From Meconema thalassinum (Eukaryota; Arthropoda; Insecta; Orthoptera; Tettigoniidae), in the NCBI GenBank assembly GCA_946902985.2, contig OX336389.2:345624444-345688443 (forward strand): a stretch of 64,000 bases of DNA, given 5' to 3'. Position numbers and translations under genes: made by a program. The notes beneath the pieces were generated by a model, which saw only the letters and a program-made list of their open reading frames with translations, made no database searches and had not been told where the DNA came from. Positions 1 through 9,135 of this stretch are shown here, piece after piece. Position 1 is the first letter of the stretch. Each line of letters opens with the position of its first letter.

Positions 1-3000
1 TGCAACAATAAGGATAGAAGGAGATTTAATTGGGTGTAACACATCTGGTAAAATTATCTCAGTTTATTTTAAAGTTAAAATCTGACTGCAAAGATGCTCA
101 AAGCAGCATCATCCACGTGTGGCGATCCACACTCTGATTTACACACAATATACAGAAATTTCCCAAACACATTTGACAATCTTTTTGAAAACACAAGTCC
201 GATTAATAGTCCTGTGGACTGTGTTCCAAAATTATTAATATTTAATTCCAGTTCAAAATTAATTGTCTATACTGGAAATAACGTAGATCACTGTTTGACT
301 ATTTACATGATATTAACACTCGTAGAATAAATGTTTATAGAATTCTTAAACTTTCACTTGTTTTTCCAGTTTCAAAAATATATCGTCGAAAATATTATTA
401 TCATCGTAGCAACACAAATTATTAACACATATTAATAACATCTGAAAAGTATTTGACCATTGAGCATAGCATCGAAGAACTGTGCGAAGCACAACAACAA
501 TTAATTGTTCTTCTGACATTAAACATTCGAGAAGTGACTCGATTATGAACTTCAAGTTCCGAACAAAATATATGATTTCTGAATCATCAACTTGATCAAT
601 AAATGGTTGAACCATTCAACTATTCAATTTTCCACTTGGAATCATTATTATAAAAATATTTATATTCATGGCCATTTTTAGCAACTTTCACAACTTGCAA
701 TTCTTCGACAGAATGCGGAAATTAGAATTGTAGTTTCATAATAAATTCATTTAGTTCATGGCACTAGGATTGAAAATATCCTTCAAATTATTCGTGGTTA
801 AAGAATTATTTTTAATTGGCAGTGGCCCATTCTATTATTTGTGTAAGAACACAATATTACAACAACAACGGCAAAGGTCTTCCTTTGAAGAAGAACAAAC
901 TACTATCATGACAAATCCGGGTTCTAGCAAAATCAAAGTCTAAATGGAATTCGTAAACAAGGTTGAAATAAGAACTGATGGTTTCAAAGAAATAACCTTC
1001 GGGTTATTCATACGACGAAATGTGTGGCTCCAATACTCCTACTATAAACCTGAGCCATCGAACCTGCTATTTGATTGATGCTCGAAAAAAACCTTCATTC
1101 CTGCGACTTAACATGCGCACCTGGGAATGGCATTTCAACTACTCCACACATAAATTATCTTCCCAAAATTTATACAATAAATCAAGCCTCTGCTTGTTAT
1201 CAACACTGGAAGATTAATAAACTTACAAGTTTATTTTATTTTACCATTCAGTTCAACCCGTGAATTTAACCATACTTATGAAAAGCTTTATTTCACTTTC
1301 GAGTGTATTTACGTCATGATTTTATATAAATACAAAAATATCCTATTTGATACAAATATCAATTGCTTCCCGTTTCATGCCTCTCCGTGTTATCTGAAAC
1401 ATATACTTTGCTCATAGCAAATATCAACTGTTCAACCAGAACTGAAATGTTGGTTGAATGCGGGCTTGCGCTAACCACTCTCCTTCGGAAAATCTCCTGT
1501 TCCAAACTAGAAATGATTAAACTACTTCATAGGCTCTTTCTCAATACATATGATTATTAGAAAATATAATATCCAAGAATTATTTAGAAAAATTATGAAA
1601 ATTATTATTATTATTATTAGTGGATTATTATTATTATTATTATTATTATTTATATCATTTTAAATGTGTTTAATTATCATCTCATTATGTGAGAATCCAC
1701 ATGTTCGAACCTTCGAATATGGAAAAAAATATCCATTCCTCAACAAAAATAAATTAACTTTTACAGTTACATCGGGGGTTTTCCGTGGTTTCCTTAAAAT
1801 ATGAAAAAATCAAATAAATGCTCGAAATGCTCGGTCATCGATCCTAAACTGTTCTGAGTGCTGAAAATGCTCAGAATAACTCTAACAAGTCTTGCGTAAA
1901 TCATTGCAAGATTTAAATACGACGAAAAATGTGTTGGTCATCTGCAGAAAAAATAGTTTGTTCCAATTAGCTAGGCATAATATAATTCAAATGTGGCTTA
2001 CATTTCTTGATGGTCTTGAAGTGTAGTAAACCTGGTCTGTACCAGATTTATCCATAGACATGCCCTATCGGACAAGCATGTATAATCCTTGTATCGGCCG
2101 CCATTGTAGACCCTCAATTCGTCTAGTCAGACATAGTGGTAGTATCTTTCGACGTTTGAATAAACTGTGGTTCCATTTTAATATGAGCTTCTATCAAAGC
2201 CATAACAGTTTGTTGAAATAGGGTCAGATCTAAGTGATCTCTTCTTAGATATGTCAGTTGTAACATAACTCACTGTAATCTCATCAGTACAAGAAAAACA
2301 TTGACAGTCTAAGCAATTAACGGCTGTTCTGAAGATCGTTCCCTGGGCATGGTTTGTATATCACCATCTGCCATGCGCTAGACAACTTGCAGTTTCCCTT
2401 GCGTAGACTAATGAACGCCACCGTTATAGACTAGTCTTCAGTGTACTGACAGATCGAAGTGGTTAACTAGTTACAAAAATGAAAACTGACTTGAAATGGA
2501 TTTAAACATCCAAGTATTAAGTTACTACTGGACTGTGACAAAATACTATTTTCTAGACAAAGTCTAGCATATGTCCTTTTGGAAATATAAATATTTCCAC
2601 CAATGTCTGTAGAAAAACAATCACCTCAGTGATTCTCCTCACCAGAAACTTACTAAGTTCCAACTCGAAGCGCAGCACTTTTCGTGACTATCACGACTTG
2701 AAAAGAACTTCTGCGTAGATACGGCAACCATGTGCCTTGGCTCAGCGTAGACGCAACTTGCTTGCCAAGTGCTTGTGTTGGAATGAGCTAACCATGCCTG
2801 CTCCAGCTGGCTTTTATTCAAAACGGTCAGGGTCACGCGTCATCACCTGATATCTAGAAATCCTCATATCTCTTGAATCCCTGGTCCGATTTACTTGATA
2901 CTAATTGCATTCTCTTTCATTTGGCCGTGCCAGTAATCTGATCCCAGTCTCAAGTCTCTACTCCATAGTTAACTATTTAATCAATAAATAGCCTCCACCT

Positions 3001-3175
3001 CTGCTATTACTCGCTACGTCACTTGACATCCAACTATCGGTAAAATTCTTCTAAATGCTTCTCGAAGCAATGTAGCGCGATATTCAAATATCTGAACTTT
3101 CAAAAGCGGCTACAGCCTTTCCCTTGATATCTAGGTGTCTGAAACTTGGAATACCCATTCCTAGAGTTGGGCACA
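1..3175 (-). repeat. 3' LTR of the Gypsy element (left part cut off)
   Basis: Position 1 aligns with position 9292 of the right LTR, and the copies stay nearly identical until GGGCACA at 3175. Differences are single substitutions, homopolymer changes and a shorter ATT microsatellite in the right copy (near 1600-1650 here). It holds no ORF over 90 codons and no known domain. Short ORFs of 78 codons (plus strand, 94-330) and 89 codons (minus strand, 346-615) recur in the other LTR copies, but that follows from copy identity and is not evidence of coding. Confidence 0.95.
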
Positions 3176-3189
3176 TCCACCCCACACCT
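3176..3189 (-). other. Polypurine tract next to the 3' LTR
   Basis: On the minus strand the 14 bases before the LTR terminus are purine-rich (AGGTGTGGGGTGGA, then TGTGCCC of the LTR). This is the expected place of the plus-strand DNA primer in an LTR retrotransposon. Two T residues interrupt the tract, so the exact RNase H cut is not certain. Confidence 0.6.
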
Positions 3190-3255
3190 AGCAAAAAATA
3201 AAAATTGAAAAATTTTTATTTTTCCTATCTACACATTTAATCATCTGGTTCTTGA

Positions 3256-6200
3256 TTAATAGATCTTCAAATTCGATGCATTGTAAGTTCCCACGATGTT
3301 ACCAGTTCGTGTATTGGCTACTTCATAGCTTCCATTATTGTTTACTTCCACAATACGATAGGGTCCAGCGTAAAGGCTTGCAAATTTCGAGTACACTCGA
3401 TTTTGCACGTCAGAGGGTGTAGGTCTTTTCACTAAAACAAGAGTTCCTACGCGCAAGGGTCTGCGAAAACGCTTTCCTCTCACTCTGCGCTCTCTCTTCT
3501 CAGCTTGACTCCTTAACTTGTCTAAAGCTAGAGTTTCCCTCATCTGACGACTTGGTTCAATCTCAGGTGGAATAGAGATGATTCGATCCCATAATCGTGT
3601 TGGTTTAATTCCATGATGAAGCAACATGGGAATCTGTCCAGTACTCTCATGAATTGTAGAGTTGATGGATTCGGATGCTAAAGAAAGAACATCCATCCAT
3701 TTCCAATGCTCATTTGGACAATAGAGGCGGCAAAATTTTGCTATCTCAGCCATCACGCGTTCCGCTGGATTGCTCTCTGGATGTCTAATAGAGCAAAACA
3801 ATTGTCTAATCCCAAGATTATTCATGATGGTTCGAAATTCCAAAGATGTAAATTGAGGTCCACGATCTGATAAAAGGAATTCCGGTTTGCCTGCTTCCGG
3901 AATCACGCTGTCTCTAATTCTCTTCGCACAATACTTCGCGTTTGCCTTCTGAATTGGATGTAACATGGTGTATTTGCTGAAAACATCCATAGTCACCAGA
4001 ATATATCGGTTACCTATTTTAGACTTTGGGAGAGGACCATATAAATCAGTCGCGAAGATTTCGCAAGGCTTAGAAGGAATAATAGGCCTTGGTAATTCTC
4101 TCAATAATCTAGAATTATGTTTACTCCTTTGGCATAAGTCGCATTCTCGAATAGTGTTCCTGACAGTTTGTCGCATTCGCTCCCACGAAAATTTCTCTTG
4201 AATCATGTTGACTGTCTTATCTACTCCAGCATGACCTGCGATTCTATGTGCCATCCAAATAATGGGTTTTTGCAATCGCGGAGGTATCACTACTCTCAGC
4301 TTCGTATGGTCGGGATCTGCAAACTTGTAGATTAAACCATCTAACATCATAAAATCTCTTGAAATTCTTTCAGTTTCCATAAAATCATCATCATTGGGAT
4401 CCATGTTTCCCTGTAGAAAACGAAAAATGTTCCTAAGACGTCGGTCTCTCCTCTGGGATAAATGCAATAACCTTAACCTTCTCAAGGTATCTTCATCCTC
4501 CTGCGTCAGGTTAACTTGAAAAACCTTAGATGTAGACTCCACTGCTCTACTCAACAAATCAGCTCCAACGTTCAACTTTCCAGGAGTGTGTTCAATAACT
4601 AGGTTGAATTGCTGAATAAAAAGTGACCATCTAGTTATTCTATCGCTGGCAAAGTTTGTTCTCAAGATAAACTCCAATGCGTGGTGATCAGTCCTCACAA
4701 TGACTGAATGTCCAATTAACATTTTCTTCCACGACTCCAATGCGAATATTACAGCAAGTGCTTCTAACTCTGTGGTGTAATAATTTCTCTCTGATGGACG
4801 AAGTTTCCTGCTAATGAACGCCAGGTAATGTCTCTTGTGGTCTTCATCTTCTTGAAGTAGAATAGCTCCAATCCCTACGGTGGATGCATCGGATTCTATG
4901 ATGAAATTCTTGGTAAAGTCAGGATACTCCAATTTCACACTGTTTACCAATAACCTCTTGGCATCTTGAAATGATTGTTCACAATCTTTATCCCATTTCC
5001 ATTTATTTCCTTTCTTTAACAATTCCTGCAATGGCGCAACTGTCTTGGTGAAGTTCGGACAATGCCCTGCAAAGAATTGGCATGTCCCGAGAAAACTGCG
5101 GACATTCTTCACTCTAGTAGGTCTAGGGAAATTTGCAATAGCCTGTATCTTCGTCTCATTGGGACGGTATCCTTCTCCATCCAAAATGTGACCCAAAAAT
5201 TTTATTTCCTTTCGAAAGAACTGACATTTTCGAAGGTTTACTTTGAAGTTCGCTTTTCTCAAATCTGCGAATAACATTTGAAGATGTAACAAATGTTCCT
5301 CCTTAGTCTCAGATGCAATTAAGATATCATCAATATAACGAATTGCTATCTCTTTTACTTCAGGACTCAAATTTTGTTCCAGGGCTCTGATCAAAACGGA
5401 TCCAGATGTTTTGACTCCAAATGGTAAACGGCGGAATACATATGTCTGCTGGTCAAACATAAATCCTGTAAACTTCTTAGAATCTTCACTAAGCCTAATG
5501 TGATGGTAGGACGAAGTGAGATCAATATTAGAGAACCAGACCTTGCCTTGGAATTTCCTTAACAGTTCCCTAATGATTGGTGGTCTGTCATACTCTGGCA
5601 GTAATCTTGAATTCAAATTTCGCGCGTCTAAACATAGTCTCAGACTTCCATCTTGCATAGACACTACTGCTAATGGATTGACATAAGATGTAGTGTACTT
5701 TTCAATCACATTGTTGTTTTCCATTTCCTTGATAAGCACTTTTACTCTTTCTCGATGCTTTTCTGCTACTGGGTACAATTTAGCATGAAAAGGTGCATCA
5801 TCATTTACACGAATATGATATTCAAAATCTTTAATTTCACCAGGCTTAATATCAAAAATATCGTGATACTCTTCCAAAATCTTCCCTAGCTCTGGGGACT
5901 CCTTCTCATTGTAGACTTCTCTTCCTTCAGCTTCATGAAAAATCAGAGACCATTGAGCATCTCCCTCGATATCTTCTTCTTCTTTTCCCTCGAAGTTTAT
6001 CTCTTCGGTATTCTTGAATTTGATCGTCTCTGTCTTCATATCTATCACTGCTTGATATTTCTGAATGAAATCTGCTCCCAATATCATGTCAAAAGCCATG
6101 TCCTTCATTACAACAAATACATGTCGGAAATCATGTCCTCCAATCGTAATACATAAGTATAATTGTGTTTTACACAGAGATATTTTATTGGGTATTATTC

Positions 6201-6483
6201 CTTGGATCTTAATTCCTGATACTGGAATCTCCTCTAAATTCTCTTTGAGCTTCCACAGAATATAAAGCTTCTCACTCACTAGACAAAGCATAGCCCCAGT
6301 ATCGATCAAAGTATCGACAGGCATACCGAATACTTCGCATGATATGATTGGCATTCTAATTCTGGTACCCATTTCTTTTCGTTCGTCATTCTGTTGAATT
6401 AAGTCATCATCCTCTGCTTGCCATTTAATAATTCTGGAAGTGAAAGTATTCAAAATTCTATCTTCTACTGTGAATTCGAAGTT
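3256..6483 (-). CDS. pol: Gypsy Pol polyprotein: protease, RT, RNase H, integrase
   Basis: This is the replication and integration enzyme set of the retrotransposon; it is open for about 1075 codons with no internal stop. Numbering from the first codon used at 6453: protease with DTG at residues 51-53; RT with motif A aspartate near 311, LPFG near 343 and YIDD at 373-376; RNase H with ESDAS near 520, TELEAL near 561 and RTDHH near 587; integrase zinc finger H736/H741/C771/C774; integrase core D803, D863, E898 (D-D35-E); and a C-terminal GPY/F-like stretch (AGPYRIVEV). There is no ATG at the start: the frame is open back to an A9 run at 6482-6490 and is -1 relative to gag, so the likely product is a Gag-Pol fusion made by frameshifting. 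I set the start at the first -1 codon. All catalytic residues I looked for are present. Confidence 0.95.
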   Translation of the reverse strand, partial: NFEFTVEDRILNTFTSRIIKWQAEDDDLIQQNDERKEMGTRIRMPIISCEVFGMPVDTLIDTGAMLCLVSEKLYILWKLKENLEEIPVSGIKIQGIIPNKISLCKTQLYLCITIGGHDFRHVFVVMKDMAFDMILGADFIQKYQAVIDMKTETIKFKNTEEINFEGKEEEDIEGDAQWSLIFHEAEGREVYNEKESPELGKILEEYHDIFDIKPGEIKDFEYHIRVNDDAPFHAKLYPVAEKHRERVKVLIKEMENNNVIEKYTTSYVNPLAVVSMQDGSLRLCLDARNLNSRLLPEYDRPPIIRELLRKFQGKVWFSNIDLTSSYHHIRLSEDSKKFTGFMFDQQTYVFRRLPFGVKTSGSVLIRALEQNLSPEVKEIAIRYIDDILIASETKEEHLLHLQMLFADLRKANFKVNLRKCQFFRKEIKFLGHILDGEGYRPNETKIQAIANFPRPTRVKNVRSFLGTCQFFAGHCPNFTKTVAPLQELLKKGNKWKWDKDCEQSFQDAKRLLVNSVKLEYPDFTKNFIIESDASTVGIGAILLQEDEDHKRHYLAFISRKLRPSERNYYTTELEALAVIFALESWKKMLIGHSVIVRTDHHALEFILRTNFASDRITRWSLFIQQFNLVIEHTPGKLNVGADLLSRAVESTSKVFQVNLTQEDEDTLRRLRLLHLSQRRDRRLRNIFRFLQGNMDPNDDDFMETERISRDFMMLDGLIYKFADPDHTKLRVVIPPRLQKPIIWMAHRIAGHAGVDKTVNMIQEKFSWERMRQTVRNTIRECDLCQRSKHNSRLLRELPRPIIPSKPCEIFATDLYGPLPKSKIGNRYILVTMDVFSKYTMLHPIQKANAKYCAKRIRDSVIPEAGKPEFLLSDRGPQFTSLEFRTIMNNLGIRQLFCSIRHPESNPAERVMAEIAKFCRLYCPNEHWKWMDVLSLASESINSTIHESTGQIPMLLHHGIKPTRLWDRIISIPPEIEPSRQMRETLALDKLRSQAEKRERRVRGKRFRRPLRVGTLVLVKRPTPSDVQNRVYSKFASLYAGPYRIVEVNNNGSYEVANTRTGNIVGTYNASNLKIY

Positions 6484-7619
6484 TTTTTTTCATTCCCATT
6501 CCCCCGGGATTGTTGTGTTCCCGATGGACCTGGTTCGTTGGGCCTCTGCTCCAAAAATTGCAAGTTATCTTGGTGTCTTGCTTCCAAATTTTTCCTCGTC
6601 TCCTTGTTAAATTCTTCATTGGACTGACGAGTATCTACATTCCCTCTATTATTGTAGTTGTTTCTACCATAATATCTTCTTTCCTGGTACCTTCCTTGAC
6701 TATCTCGTGGTCTTCTCCATCGAGTATTGTATCGATTACAACCATCCGGTCTCGCATATGGCTTGTAACTGTATCTGTTACTATACTGGTTCCATCCTCC
6801 TTTATTTGGGTCTTCCCTCGGCGTTTTCTCTTCTCGCTCCTCTCGAATCTCTCGAGGTGTTTGAGAATAACTATCAGCCATAACAGCATACACAGCGTTG
6901 TTATTCTTTGCTCCCTTCTGATGGAAGAATTGAGCGTTTGTATGATCCAGCTTCTGTAATACTTCATCAAATTGTTCCATATTGTAGATATCAGCAGCGA
7001 TCAAAGTCCTCTGGACGTCTGCTGGAAATTGACGTATCAATGCAGTAATCAACTCGTTATCAGGCATCGGCGGATCTAAATGTTGAAGTTTAGACAGCTG
7101 TCCAGAAAAGTACGTAGAGTATCGAGTAGGTTGTGACGTCGAGAATCTCTTCGAATATAACTCTGCTCTAACTTGCTGTTGGGTTTCCGGGGACCAAAAC
7201 TTCTTCAATAGCCCACGAGAAAACTCCTCAAAAGTGGTTAGAGTGGATCTAAATGCTCTAAACCAAAGAAGTGCAGGACCTTCCAAGAACTTCCCTATTA
7301 CTCGGATCTGTCTTTCTTTAGGGATCTTAGAATCTTTCAGGTAATCACCTGCTTCTCTCAAAAATTCCACGGGTGTTACAGAATCTCGCCCTGAAAATTT
7401 AGAAGGCTTGTCTTCTATATTCTTAAATACAGTTATGGGGTTGGATTGAAATACTGTCCTGACCTCATCCTGTCTATCAGTCTCTCTAGCTCCTCCTAGA
7501 TTTATCTGTATCTGTTCCTTTCCCCTTATATTTGGCATTTTCAACAGATGATCAGACTGTTTCTCATCCTTTATTTGAGTTTTCATAGCCTCAAGTTCCT
7601 TCTGGTTTTCTTCTGCCAT
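6465..7619 (-). CDS. gag: Gypsy Gag (capsid/nucleocapsid part)
   Basis: The 384-codon ORF carries a retrotransposon capsid-type region at about residues 60-230, including KFSGRDSVTPVEFL, the tryptophan/arginine block LLWFRAF and a following EEF..GLLKKFW segment. This resembles the common Gypsy retrotrans_gag domain. The C-terminal 100 residues are rich in R, Y, N and G and have no CCHC zinc knuckle, so RNA binding probably relies on basic/RGG-like residues. The ATG at 7619 is preceded by 11 in-frame sense codons and then a TAA that ends the upstream coiled-coil ORF in the same frame. Translation may therefore start here or continue from upstream. Confidence 0.88.
   Translation of the reverse strand: MAEENQKELEAMKTQIKDEKQSDHLLKMPNIRGKEQIQINLGGARETDRQDEVRTVFQSNPITVFKNIEDKPSKFSGRDSVTPVEFLREAGDYLKDSKIPKERQIRVIGKFLEGPALLWFRAFRSTLTTFEEFSRGLLKKFWSPETQQQVRAELYSKRFSTSQPTRYSTYFSGQLSKLQHLDPPMPDNELITALIRQFPADVQRTLIAADIYNMEQFDEVLQKLDHTNAQFFHQKGAKNNNAVYAVMADSYSQTPREIREEREEKTPREDPNKGGWNQYSNRYSYKPYARPDGCNRYNTRWRRPRDSQGRYQERRYYGRNNYNNRGNVDTRQSNEEFNKETRKNLEARHQDNLQFLEQRPNEPGPSGTQQSRGNGNEKKTSNSQ
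6481..6490 (-). promoter_or_regulatory. Probable -1 ribosomal frameshift site (A9 followed by C)
   Basis: On the minus strand the gag frame reads GAA AAA AAA ACT here, then stops at TAG (6465-6467). A -1 slip on A AAA AAA continues in the pol frame as AAC TTC GAA. The overlap between slip site and gag stop is short. Poly-A slip sites of this kind are established for many retroelements. I did not fold the downstream RNA, so a stimulatory structure is untested. Confidence 0.7.
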
Positions 7620-7652
7620 CTTCTTAATTGCTTCAGTTTCTTTACAATTGTC

Positions 7653-8624
7653 TTAAACATCAATGGATATCTGGTTCATAACAGCCTCATGACTTTTCAA
7701 TGACCCTGTCATATCTGATATGTCCTTCTGAATTGCTTGGATATCTTTGGCAATTACTTCGATATGGGATGACAAAGATTCCCTAATCTCCTTGATTCCC
7801 TCTTGATTCTCCAGCTTGAGTGTGTCTTTAATTTCATTGACAACTGTGGTTTTGATTTCAGTTTGCAATTCATTAATCACACCTTCTCTTATTTCTCCCA
7901 TGACAAGTTCTTTGAATTGGTCCGTTAAACGTTGAACAACTAGAATTCCCATCTCGTTACTCTCCTTCTTCACTCTGACTTCCAGGTTGACCATGTCTTC
8001 ACCAACTTTCCTAAGACCATGTTCTATCTTATCAGCTAAGCTTTGGGATCGAAGATCGGCATCGCGAAATTTTTCGTCCATTAAACTTGCGTTAGTAGCT
8101 AATGAAGTTTCGAGCTCATGTGTTTTATCGCATAATTTATTCATTTTACTTTCAAGTGTCATTTTCAAAATTTCAGAATTCTCTTTAAATTTACTTTCCA
8201 TTGAATTAAATTTACTGTTTAAATTTTCTTTCAAATTACTTTTTAAAGAATCAGAACTTTCTTTAAGTTTATTTTCCAAAGAATCAGAATTTTCTTTAAG
8301 TTTATCATTTAAATTTTCTCTAAGTTTATTTTCTAAAGAATCAGAATTTTCCTTAAGTTTTTCATCTAAACTTTCCTTCAAGTTATCTTTTAACCTGCTT
8401 TCTAAAGAATCAGAATTTTCTTTAAGTTTATCGTTTAAACTTTCTTTAAGTTTATTTTCTAAAGAATCAGAATTTTCTTTAAGTTTACTTTCTAAAGAAT
8501 CAGAATTTTCTTTAAGTTTCTTTTCTAAAGCCTCTGTATTTTCTTTCATAATAGCGGCTACACGCCGTCCAGCCTCTTTTGAACTCTCCTCCAAACTCCT
8601 CATCATCCTCATCATTTCTTCCAT
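7653..8624 (-). CDS. Coiled-coil ORF upstream of gag (ORF0 or Gag N-terminus)
   Basis: This 323-codon ORF starts with a clear ATG and is the first ORF of the internal region. Residues about 27-150 consist of repeated units of about 11 residues based on KENSDSLENKL, with hydrophobic positions giving a long predicted coiled coil. The C-terminal half is also heptad-like, without repeats. I recognise no enzymatic domain. It shares the frame of gag, with only a TAA at the end and 11 sense codons before the gag ATG. Two readings fit: a separate structural protein, or the N-terminal (matrix-like) part of a ~719-residue Gag broken or controlled by one stop codon. Codon use looks like the rest of the element. 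Confidence 0.8.
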   Translation of the reverse strand: MEEMMRMMRSLEESSKEAGRRVAAIMKENTEALEKKLKENSDSLESKLKENSDSLENKLKESLNDKLKENSDSLESRLKDNLKESLDEKLKENSDSLENKLRENLNDKLKENSDSLENKLKESSDSLKSNLKENLNSKFNSMESKFKENSEILKMTLESKMNKLCDKTHELETSLATNASLMDEKFRDADLRSQSLADKIEHGLRKVGEDMVNLEVRVKKESNEMGILVVQRLTDQFKELVMGEIREGVINELQTEIKTTVVNEIKDTLKLENQEGIKEIRESLSSHIEVIAKDIQAIQKDISDMTGSLKSHEAVMNQISIDV

Positions 8625-9093
8625 AATTTCAATTATTATTCAAAACTTAGGGGTATACAACAGTGGCAAACACAAGCTTATAACTAGAACAAGAAATATG
8701 AATAGCTAATTGGAACACTATAATAAAATGAGATTTGTCCTAATGTCGACGTGATGGAAAAACAAAAGTCTCTACTTTTACGAATTACATTTACCACAAT
8801 ATCACAAGAAAAATATGCAAGTTCTCAAATATCCTCCACCTGGATTCTAATAATGTGTATGTCCAGTCATCGAACGTTTACTACTGAATTTACTTGACGC
8901 CCTAATGGTTAAGCCATTATCAAAAATAATCAAACCCATTCTAATTATTAACCAAGTTAAATTTTTAATTTTCCCCACTAATTGGGTTTCCTACTAATTT
9001 ATTCATCCAAACCAGACATCTCTCAACTCCCAAAATATTTCTATAAAAATTATCACAATTTCAAATCGGCATGCGATTGACCATGTCTAAATC
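8625..9093 (-). other. Untranslated leader of the Gypsy element
   Basis: About 470 bases between the primer site and the coiled-coil ORF. I see no ORF or domain in it. It is AT-rich with scattered short T and A runs. By position it should contain packaging and dimerisation signals, but none can be identified by eye. Confidence 0.6.
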
Positions 9094-9113
9094 GAGCCCC
9101 ACGTTGGGCGCCA
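9094..9113 (-). other. Primer binding site matching tRNA-Lys(CUU)
   Basis: The plus strand here reads GAGCCCCACGTTGGGCGCCA, which as I recall is the last 17 bases of animal tRNA-Lys(CUU) plus CCA. The minus (coding) strand is therefore complementary over 20 bases and would prime minus-strand DNA synthesis. It sits 22 bases inside the LTR boundary at 9136, further than the usual 0-5 bases. Confidence 0.85.
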
Positions 9114-9135
9114 TTTCTCTCTCTATCTTATTTTA

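Noticed and set aside
94..615. Short ORFs of 78 and 89 codons repeated in all three LTR copies
   Set aside because: They recur because the LTRs are copies of one another; they lie on opposite strands, one has an indel changing its start, and no domain is recognisable.
2639..2836. 65-codon sense-strand ORF near the LTR promoter, also at 11927-12124 and 21868-22065
   Set aside because: It begins with GTG rather than ATG and shows no known motif; conservation is explained by LTR identity.
7987..8709. 240-codon plus-strand ORF rich in F, S and L
   Set aside because: It is the mirror of the repetitive coiled-coil ORF on the minus strand.
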